A DNA stretch of 64,000 nt. Source: Onthophagus taurus. Lineage: Eukaryota; Arthropoda; Insecta; Coleoptera; Scarabaeidae. The stretch covers positions 4,712,001 through 4,776,000 of the forward strand of contig NC_091967.1 of assembly GCF_036711975.1 (NCBI RefSeq), read 5' to 3'. A model generated the notes under the pieces. It was not told where the DNA came from, ran no database searches, and saw only the letters and a list, made by a program, of their open reading frames with translations. The position numbers and the translations under genes were made by a program. Positions 11,701 to 21,600 of this stretch are shown in pieces (positions within the stretch are counted from its first letter, which is position 1; each line of letters begins with the position of its first letter).

Positions 11701-14700
11701 ATGTATGTTTTCTCCAAAATATTTTGTCTTTCTTTTGCAATATTTAGACCTGTTAGCAGTATCTAGTCTTCAGAAAGCAGTATTTAGTGTCCACAAAGCA
11801 ATTTTAGTCTTTAGCAGGCAGTATTTAGTGTTCCAGACGCTGTATTTAGACCTGTCGGAAGTATTTAGTCTTCAGAAAGCAGTATTTAGTCTTCTAGAAG
11901 CAGTATCTAGTCTTCTGCCAAAGTTATGTATGTTTTCTCCAAAATATTTTATCTTTCTTTTGCAATATTTAGACCTGTCAGCAGTAGCTAGTCTTCGGAA
12001 AGCAGTATTTAGTCTCCACAAAGCAATTTTAGTCTTTAGAAGGCAGTATTTAGTGTTCCAGACGCTATATTTAGACCTGTCGGAAGTATCTAGTCTTCAG
12101 AAAGCAGTATTTAGTCTTCTAGAAGCAGTATCTAGTCTTCTGCCAAAGTTATGTATGTTTTCTCCAAAATATTTTATCTTTCTTTTGCAATATGTAGACC
12201 TGTCAGCAGTAGCTAGTCTTCGGAAAGCAGTATTTAGTCTCCACAAAGCAATTTTAGTCTTTAGAAAGCAGTATTTAGTGTTCCAGACGCTGTATTTAGA
12301 CCTGTCGGAAGTATCTAGTCTTCAGAAAGCAGTATTTAGTCTTCTAGAAGCAGTATCTAGTCTTCTGTCAAAGATATCTATGTTTTCTCCAAAATATTTT
12401 ATCTTTCTTTTGCAATATTTAGACCTGTTAGCAGCATCTAGTCTTTAGAAAGCAGTATTTAGTCTCCACAAAGCAATTTTAGTCTTTAGAAGGCAGTATT
12501 TAGTGTTCCAGACGCTGTATTTACACCTATCGGAAGTATCTAGTCTTCAGAAAGCAATATTTAGTCTTCTAGAAGCAGTATCTAGTCTTCTGCCAAAGTT
12601 ATGTATGTTTTCTCCAAAATATTTTATCGTTCTTTTGCAATATTTAGACCTGTTAGCAGTATCTAGTCTTCAGAAAGCAGTATTTAGTCTCCACAAAGCA
12701 ATTTTAGTCTTTAGAAGGCAGTATTTAGTGTTCCAGACGCTGTATTTAGACTTGTCGGAAGTATCTAGTCTTCAGAAAGCAATATTTAGTCTTCTAGAAG
12801 CAGTATCTAGTCTTCTGCCAACGTTATGTATGTTTTCTACAACAATATCTTATCTTTCTTTTGCAGTACTTAGACCTGTCAGCAGTATATAGTCTTCAGA
12901 AAGCAGTATTTAGTGTTCCAGACACTGTATGTCGACCTGTTGGCAGTATCTAGTCTTCAGAAAGCAGCATTTAGTTTTTTAGAAGCACTATCTAGTCTTC
13001 TGCCAACGTTATGTATGTTTTGTTCTTGATACTGACAGCAACTTCTTTCTGGGTGTCTATCATCATCTTTTTGGGAACCTCTTATTATCTATACGGATCT
13101 TGTACCACCCGGTACCTCATTTCTGCAGCTGTTACTTTACTTTTGTGCTTATCCTGTATTGGCAAAGTTTTCGTATTGGTGATTCTCTGTCCTGTGCAAT
13201 AACAAGACAAGTCCATTGGTTTCTTGTTCATATTCTTCGCATTCTTTTATTGGACACATAAGTATTGCCATGAAAAATCCTTTTTTGCTGAAGTCTAGTT
13301 TGTAACTATTGCAATTTCAGACTTTTTCTTTCAAATTAACCTTCTGACCAGAGTATTCCCGACTATTCCCTTAAGTTTGGTTTTTCACCAGTATAATTCT
13401 TAAATTTTTGCTGAAGTATGGATTATGACTGTTCCAGTCATTTTTAAGTTTATTTATATTTCTTTGATTATATATTTTTTTTAATTAAAATGCATTTTTA
13501 TTTATTATATATTATCTCAAACTTATTGTAAAATAAACTAATACTGGGAGGTTTAAAGTTAAAGAAAAAAAATTAATTGAAAAAATCTACATCTTCATTA
13601 CTATTAAAATATTCAATCAGGTGATTTTAAATCCCAACTGAAAAACCAGATATTCAACTTTATTTACGTTGTCTAAATCTCAAAATTCATTTTTTCCTTT
13701 ACAGATTGTATCATGTAAATTTTCAAGTGATTCTTGCGCAGTTACAAAATCAAAAGTTTATGAAAATCCTTTAGAAGCGGTGAAAGATATTAAAGATGGA
13801 AGTAAACTATTGGTGGGAGGTAAAAATATAAATATTCAGAAACTTTTTATTTACAATTAAAATAAATTTTTAGGATTTGGTTTATGCGGTATTCCAGAAA
13901 ATTTAATAGCCGCATTAAGAAAACACACAGCAGGGAGTTATACTGTTGTTTCAAACAATGCGGGAGTTGATGATTTTGGTTTAGGTTTACTTTTAAAAGA
14001 TAAAAAGGTGAAACGGATGATAAGTTCTTATGTAGGTGAAAACGCCGAATTTGAACGTCAATATTTATGTGGGGAATTAGAAGTGGAATTAACACCTCAA
14101 GGGACATTAGCTGAAAGGATAAGAGCTGGTGGTGCTGGTATTCCAGCTTTTTTTACACCCACCGCTTTTGGTACTTTAATTCATGAAGGGGGGGCTCCTA
14201 TTAAATATGATAAAAATGGAAACGTTGAAATAGCGAGTGAAAGGAGATTAAATCAGATGTTTAATGGGAAAAATTATATTATGGAAGAAGCCATTACCGG
14301 GGATTATGCATTAATTAAAGCATGGAAAGCCGATAAAGCTGGAAATTTAATTTTTGCGAAATCCGCGAGAAATTTTAATCCTACAATGGCGCGTGCTGCT
14401 AAAATCACAATTGCGGAAGTAGAAGAAATTGTGGAAATTGGTGAAATTTGCCCGGATGATGTTCATCTACCTGGAATATATGTCCAACGAATTATTAAAG
14501 GAGAGAAATTTGAAAAAAGAATCGAAGTTTGTTTCAAAAAATACTAAAAAAAATTAATTTCATGTAATTTTTTTGTAGAAAGTTACAGTTCAAAAAGTTC
14601 AAGATAGTGTTACTTCAGTAGTGAAGAAAAATCCTGCAGCTGTAACCCGCGAAAGAATTTCAAGGAGAGTTGCTCTTGAATTTAAGCACGGAATGTATGG

Positions 14701-15549
14701 TATCCTTATCGCAGATAAAAATAATTTAATAAGATTTTTAACAAAATTTTTATGTGAACTAGGACCCTTAACTTATCTCAAGCTAATTTGGGAATTGGCA
14801 TCCCTATGTTATCCGCCAATTACATCCCAGATGACGTTAAAGTTTACCTTCAATCCGAAAATGGTATCCTTGGCCTTGGTCCTTTCCCTTATCCAAAAGA
14901 CGTAGATCCCGATCTTATTAACGCAGGAAAACAAACTGTAACCGTTTTACCTGGTGCTTCTTATTTTTCTAGCGACGATAGTTTTGCAATGATTCGAGGG
15001 TAATATTCAAAATTTATTTTAAAAGCACTTTTAAGAATGTTTATTTACAGTGGTCATGTTGACTTGACGGTTTTAGGTGCAATGGAGGTTTCTCAATATG
15101 GAGATTTAGCAAACTGGATGATTCCGGTAATAATTATTATTAATTTGTATTATTAATTATTATTGAATTGTTGTTTTTAGGGAAAAATGGTTAAAGGAAT
15201 GGGAGGAGCAATGGATTTAGTCTCATCTCCAGGCACAAAAGTCGTGGTTTGTATGGAACATTCAGCAAAAGATGGAGCTCACAAAATCTTAGAAAGCTGC
15301 ACCTTGCCATTAACAGGAAAAAATTGTGTTAACACAATAATTACAGAAAAGGTGCTTTGATTTTATGATTAATTCTTAATCTGACCACAAATTTAATCTT
15401 TTTAGGCTGTTTTCAATGTTGACCCAGAAAATGGGTTAACTCTTATTGAAGTAGCTGAAGGTGTGCAAGTTGAAGATATCGTCGCTTCAACTGGTTGTAC
15501 TTTCCAAGTTGCTCCAGATTTGAAGCCAATGGGTCAAGTGGCGGTTTGA
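8723..15549 (+). CDS. OXCT1: Succinyl-CoA:3-ketoacid CoA-transferase, mitochondrial (SCOT)
   Basis: Eight exons: 8723-8815, 13705-13819, 13874-14526, 14579-14699, 14783-14999, 15051-15126, 15181-15351, 15406-15549; all phases close to 529 aa, close to the mammalian 520. The enzyme moves CoA from succinyl-CoA to acetoacetate in the mitochondrial matrix, the first step of ketone-body use. Residues 1-31 (exon 1) look like a mitochondrial targeting peptide: basic, with no acidic cluster. The alpha-subunit part has [13 protein letters not shown] and [16 protein letters not shown]; the beta-subunit part has NLGIGIPML and [11 protein letters not shown] with the expected catalytic Glu at about 353, then [20 protein letters not shown] and [14 protein letters not shown]. 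The exon 3 donor is GAA|GTTTGT, weaker than the others. Intron 1 is 4.9 kb and is largely minisatellite. The gene ends 114 bp from the convergent ABCG5-like stop. Confidence 0.95.
8816..9590. other. Proximal part of OXCT1 intron 1, no feature seen
   Basis: AT-rich intronic sequence between OXCT1 exon 1 and the first repeat. I see no open frame, RNA gene or transposon end in it. Confidence 0.5.
9591..9706. repeat. Single copy of the dispersed CTAGAAC hairpin repeat
   Basis: One copy of the family that forms the array at 43.5-45.4 kb. The arms carry CTAGAACTAGAATCATTCGG and its near-complement around a core GTTTAGCCGTCTTGAGAGAC that ends in GTGCGGCTAAAC. The two arms fold to a stem of about 40 bp. 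The copy is truncated on its right side, where the GC-rich segment at 9701 begins. Confidence 0.75.
9701..9775. mobile_element. GC-rich segment resembling a hAT-type terminus
   Basis: A short island with far higher G+C than its surroundings. It opens CAGAGGAGGCGCTACCGGGG, contains a GGGTGCA/TGCACCC inverted pair and ends in the palindrome GGCGCCGGCGCC. The CAG..GGCG.. opening followed by G runs is typical of hAT-family ends. Only this one piece is present, so the family assignment is tentative. It lies between the hairpin repeat and the minisatellite. Confidence 0.35.
9815..13015. repeat. Minisatellite with 21-bp motif and higher-order units of roughly 225-240 bp
   Basis: About 3.2 kb inside OXCT1 intron 1. 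The basic motif is GCAGTATTTAGTCTTCAGAAA (21 bp) and variants. About nine to ten basic motifs make one higher-order unit that ends with TTATGTATGTTTTCTCC followed by ATCTTTCTTTTGCA; that block recurs about every 220-235 bp (for example near 10027, 10265, 10495, 10727). Because 21 is a multiple of three, plus-strand frames stay open for up to about 400 codons and read as a heptad peptide repeat ([21 protein letters not shown]). The intron position, near-identical units and lack of any gene structure argue that this is satellite DNA and not a coding region. Confidence 0.9.
13016..13704. other. End of OXCT1 intron 1, no feature seen
   Basis: After the array the sequence becomes ordinary intron. 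Loose echoes of the repeat (TGCTGAAGTCTAGTTTGTAA near 13288 and similar near 13410) suggest decayed units. A short hydrophobic open frame at 13011-13202 has no further support. Confidence 0.5.
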
Positions 15550-15602
15550 GGTGTCGGGGCTTTTATTAATTAAGATTAAAATTGATTTATGTTTTTATTA
15601 TA

Positions 15603-15654
15603 AATAAATCTAAAAAAATTCATTGCACTCCTACTTACTAAACTTAAATTTATT
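15603..15654. terminator. Facing poly(A) signals of OXCT1 and the ABCG5-like gene
   Basis: OXCT1 has AATAAA at 15603-15608, 54 bp after its stop. On the minus strand AATAAA occurs at 15654-15649, 9 bp after the ABCG5-like stop. The two 3' ends therefore run into each other, and mature transcripts probably overlap by a few tens of bases. Confidence 0.55.
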
Positions 15655-15662
15655 CCATAAAG

Positions 15663-18600
15663 TTATTCCCTAAACTTAGCTTTAACGAACGCGGGAAGAG
15701 GAATTAAACACAAAAATAAATTAAAAACTATAAAACCAACGGCGAATGCGTATGTAATTCCAATATTCATTTTTTCATCCAAGATTTCATTGAAGATCAA
15801 ATCAGTTGCGGTTCTCGTGTATCTTTCGGTTAAGAAAGATTCTCCAAACGCGTAACGACAATATGGATCTGAAAGGCTATTTCCCATTTCGATTAAGTTA
15901 ATGTTTGTGCAATTTATTTTTGAATCGTATGGTAAAGTTCCTTGTATTATGGGTGATAAAAATATTTTTTTATTTAGAAACGCCGATGCGTATCGAACTT
16001 GAGTTCCATAAGTTAAATAGTAAAGCCAATCTTGTAACCCTTTAATTGACCTATAAAAATAATAAAAACTAAATGGGTTAATAAAAATAAAAAATAACGA
16101 ACCGTAAAATTCCGCTTGCTAAAGTAATACAAACGCACGTTATGTAAATACTAAATATTGCAGCTGATAAATGATTTTTGACAATGAGGAGAATCGCCAT
16201 TGTTTGTTGTTCGCTGAAGAGATAACAAGCCCAAAGAATAAGACCGAAATAAAGATATTCTAATGGTTCTTGAAATGAACCTATAAGTCTAAAATAATTT
16301 ATTAAATTTTAATCTTTATTAATTATTTATACAGAATATAGAAGATACTGAATGACTGCAACAAACTTCAAGGGGGTGATTCTTTAGTGAATTTTAAGGG
16401 TACTTTCATATATGAACCATGGGCGACTTCGGCTCCCCTAAGGAGCTACACCCCTCCAAAAATGGGGGAAAATTTTGGTTTAATTGTTTTTTCTCAAAAA
16501 CCATAAACGCTAGGAAAATTAAATTTGGGGAATATGTTTAACTCATAATAGGGCACGTTTTGACCCTATTTGTACTTTCAACCTACCCTTCTAAACTACT
16601 AAAGGTAACCACCCCCATTCAATTTATGCCTAGATTTTTTTTATGAAGATGATAAATACAGGGTGCCCATTATGTATGGAATATTGTATATATCTTGGCA
16701 AGTATCAACTTTATAAAAAAACATTTTATACAAAAGTTGGTTAGTATTTTATTTGCCATAATAAGACACCATTCAATTGTTTTTATTTCAGAAAACAAAT
16801 GAGCAACGAATAACATTTAATTTTTTTTAAATGGCAATGTACCCTTTTATTAGGCTTATTTGATAGAGATTTCTTTTCTCTTTATGATGACGTAAAATTT
16901 TTGTACCCTTACATCAGAAAATTTTTGCATAAAATGTAAAAATTGTTTATTAAGAAAATTTAACCAATAACATTAATCTAGATATCCGAGGTCGTCAACT
17001 ACCTCGAATTATTACCGTAAATTAAATCTACATACAAAATAAAACAAATAAACTAAAAATTAATGTAAATGAAAATTATTAAACTTTGAAGACAAAACGA
17101 AATTAGCACTAAAATGGTTTTCACGACAATAAATGTTCAAAATGTTCACCATTAACTGCAAGGCAGTGGCCCAATCTATCATAAAAGCCTTGAAAAGAAT
17201 TTCTTAGCGATCTGGGAGAAATAGCTGCAGCTTCATCTTTTATTCGTTGCTCTAATTCTGTCAGATTTTGAGGTCGGTTTACATAAACTTTAGATTTTAA
17301 ATATCCCCAGAAGAAGAAATCGCAAGGTGTAAGATCCGGAGATCGGGGTGGCCACTCTACAGACCCTCTTCTGCCTATCCAACGGGCCGGAAATACCGTA
17401 TTTAAATATCGGCGTACATCTAAATGATAGTGGGGCGGTGCCCCATCTTGTTGAAACCAAAGATCATCAAGATTTTCTTGGCAGGCTGGGATAATTTGCT
17501 GTTGCAATAATTGTAAATAACGGTGACCAGTTAGAGTACCTCGAATAAAGAAAGGTCCAATTATGTGATCTGCACAAATTCCCACCCATACGTTTAATTT
17601 CTGTGGTGTTTGAGTATGATTTTGAATCATCCAATGGGGCCCAATATAGAGAATTTTGCTTATTTACATTACCATTTAAACAAAACGTAGCCTCGTCAGA
17701 GAAAACCATATTATTGAGAAAATTTGGATTGCTGTTGATTCGCTCCATCATAAATTCACAAAATTCAACACGTCGACCGTAGTCATCTTCGGATAATTCT
17801 TGCAATAAAGTCGGTTTGTACGGATGTAAATTTTCTGCATGTAATATTTTGTGTATTGAACCTTTACTTAGAGCATGGTTTAAACATAACTGACGAGTTG
17901 AAATGTTTGAATTTTCTTCGATTTCTATGAGAATATCGATCTTTTTATCTTCATCTGTTGCAGATCTCTGCGGACCAGTCTTTGGCAGATCTTTAACGTT
18001 ACCAGTTTCCCTAAAACGTTTCGAAGTTTTGCTAACTACTGATTGAGTGATTGGTTCTCGATGTGGATAACGCTCATTGAAAATTTCACATACTTCTAAT
18101 TGTGTTCGTTTGCGATCCCCATAACCGACCATAATTAAAATTTCTGTTAAATGAACCATTTTTCTTTTTTGATCTACCAACTTATTTAAATAAACAAGAT
18201 TCTGTCACATTCAATAGCTTACAGTCAATTGTTAGGAAAAATAAGATTTCGGATATCTAGATTCATGTTATTGGCAAAATTAACTTAATAAACTGTTTTT
18301 ACATTTTTTTCAAAAATTTTCTAGTATAAGGGTACTAAAATTTTACGTCATCGTAAAGAGAAAAAAAATCTCTATCAAATGAGCCTAACGAAAGGGTACA
18401 TTGCCATTTAAAAAAATTAAATGTTATTCGTTGCTCATTTGTTTTCTGAAATAAAAACAATTGAATGGTGTCTTATTATGGCAAATCAAATATTAAACAA
18501 CTTTTGTATAAAATGTTTTTTTGTAAAGTTGATACTTACCAAGATATATACTATATTCCATACATAATGGGCACCCTGTATATTGGAAAAATTTCAGTTA

Positions 18601-21600
18601 AATAGATAAAACTATTCTAAAACTTTTTTGTCTCTTTGATGTTCTTCGAAAATTTAATAATTTCTGAGAAAAAAAATAATTAAGCAAACACTAACTGTTC
18701 AAAAAAGCAACGATTGTACTGACCCAGTGCCGAAGGGCTATTGGGGATTAAATCCGAAAGTTACAATGTGGATCTACACTTCTGTGATAAGACCCATGGT
18801 AGCTCACGGAGCCATAGTCTGGTGCTCAGCACTAAAACATGCATATAAAGCTACATTGCTGCATCAATTGCAACGACTGGCTTGCCTGCTAATCACAGGA
18901 GCTATGAGATCTACACCTACGATTGCAATGGAGACTATGTTAAACGTGCTGCCCCTAGATATTTTTATCAGGGAGGTGGCCGTGATGGCATTGCTTCGGT
19001 TGCGATCAGTAAATGAAAAGCAGGTTGTTAAAATGGGAATAGTCCGGAGCAAGCTCTGGAGTGAGGCTGTTAGTAAACAACCCCTCCTTAAAGCTCGCAC
19101 AGACTATATTACACCTACATTCTTAGGCAAGCCACACTTTGGCATTGAAACGATACCCCAGAGCAACTCAACGCTGACCATCTACACTGATGGATCAAAG
19201 AAGGCTGGAGGTTCCGGAGCGGGAATCTTCTCGCACGATCTCCAGCTGCACCTTTCCACTTCGTTAGGATCGTATTGCACGACTGCTCAAGCCGAATTAA
19301 TTGCTATAAACATAGCAGCCGATGCGATTATCGACTCCAAAAAAGTCGGCAGAAACGTTGTAATCTGTACTGATAGCAGACAGGCTATGCTGGCGATTGG
19401 CAGGCATCATACTGCATCATCGTTGGTGAAGTCCTGTCGGCAATCACTCGAAGAGGCAAACGTATACAACAACGTCACGATAAAATGGCGAAAAGGACAC
19501 ATCGGAATTAAAGGACATGATGAAACGGGCGGCTAACAAGTCACCGATCTCCCCTGAACCGTTTGTACCACTAGCTGTTAATACAGCATCAAAACTGATA
19601 AACTCCATCTCCCACCGAGCTTTTTGCGATAGATGGGATGGGACAGCAGTAGGTGCCTTTGCTAAGAAAACTCTGCTCTACCCTGACCGGAAGACATCCA
19701 CTCAGATTCTGGGAAAATCGAAAAGTGATTTGAGGCTTCTCACCCACTTCCTGACCGGACACTGCAGGTTACGTAAGTACATGTTTTACATGAAGCTGGC
19801 GAATACACCTCTCTGTAGAGGGTGTGAAATGGAAGACGAGACGGTAAGTCATATTGTTTGTGACTGTCCAAACCTCGTGTACTTAAGGGAATCTATTTTC
19901 GGAGTACCATGGCTCCAAATTTCGGATATAAGGAACATACCTTTCTGTTCTATATTAACGTTCATGAAAAGATTGGGCTGGTTTTCTGACCCTTGAATGA
20001 ACAGTAAATTGTGGGGACGTACAAAGGGTCCGCTGGGGCCTAAGTGCTGTGAGTAACTCACCCCCACGTGAAACTACACTACACTAACTGTTAAGTTGTA
20101 GGGTTGTTAATCGAAAGTTGGAATGAATTTTTAATGAAAAAATCTTAGTAGGCTTTGCAATCTTTGTCAGAAATATTTTTGACGTTTAAATGTCAGTGGT
20201 TTTCGTACTACTATTATTGTTTTATTTAAAATTTTGAAACGTCGAGTGAACGAGCGTAAATGCGATAGAACTTTATTTAAAAATTAATTTGAAAAACAAT
20301 AATAATAGTAAAAAAAACACTGACATTTAAACGTCAAAAATATTTCTGACAAACTTTCCAAAGCCTACTAAGATTTTTTCATTAAAAATTCATGCCAACT
20401 TTTGATCGACAACCCCAGTGTTTGCTTTATTATTTTTTTTCTCAAAAATTAGTCGTTTTTGGAAAAATTTTAGAGAGACAAAAAAGTTTTAGGATACTTT
20501 CATCTACCTAGATAAAATTTTTTTAATGTAAAGGTAAGGTAAAGGTTTTCCAATAAGAGGTGTTATTTTGAATAGCCCCTTATTTCGGTAGATGTCACTT
20601 CTGAAGCTGTCATTTTTTGACATTTGACAAGTGGAAAGTACGCCATTAATAAAAATGGAACGATACACACTTCAACAACGCATTGAAATGATTAAAATTC
20701 ACTATAAAAATGGTGAAATTTTGGCAGAGACGGTTCGTAAAACTCGAACATTTTTGGGTCGTCGTGAAGCACCTTGTCGGACCGCAATACAGAAATTGGT
20801 GGAAAAATTCGAGCTGTTGGGACAAGTTAGTGATGTGAAGAATAAAACCCGTGCATGTCGCTCAAGAATAGCCGAGAATATTGCTGCTGTAGCCGAAAGT
20901 GTTGAAGAAAACCCAGGTTTGTCCATTCCTCGTCGTTCTTTGGAATTAGGCATTCCACAAACGTCATTACACCGTATTTTGCATAAAGATTTGGGTCTTA
21001 AGGCTTATAAACTTCAGTTAACACAAGAACTCAAGCCGTCCGATCATCAACAACGTCGTGTCTTTGCTGATTGGGTCGTTGAAATGCATGAAAATGATCC
21101 GGAATTCCATCGAAAAATCATCTTGAGTGATGAGGCCCATTTCCACCTCGGTGGCTTCGTCAACAAGCAAAATTGTCGCATCTGGGGCTCGGAAAACCCA
21201 AGAGTTATTGTTGAAAAGCCTCTCTATCCTCAACGTGTGACTGTTTGGTGCGGTTTATGGTCCGGCGGAGTCATTGGACCTTACTTTTTCGAAAATGAGG
21301 CTGGAGCAATAGTTACGGTGAATGGATTGCGCTATCGAGAGATGATTAATGATTTATTATGGCCGGAATTGGATGGTATTGATGTGGACAACGTTTACTT
21401 TCAACAAGACGGTGCTACACGTGCCACACAAGCAACGAAACCATTGATCTTTTACGGGAAAAGTTTCCGGACCGTGTTATCTCTCGAAGAGGTGATCACA
21501 ATTGGCCACCGAGATCTTGTGATTTAACACCTTGCGACTTCTTCCTTTGGGGCCACGTGAAAGAGAAGGTGTACGCCAACAGCCCAGCGTCGATTCAAGA

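Noticed and set aside
9810-12892. Long plus-strand open frames (399, 346 and 129 codons) in the repeat array
   Set aside because: They are the translation of a 21-bp minisatellite inside OXCT1 intron 1; the units are near identical at DNA level and there is no gene structure.
13011-13202. Hydrophobic 63-codon frame as a small membrane protein
   Set aside because: It starts within the minisatellite edge and lies in an OXCT1 intron; no independent support.
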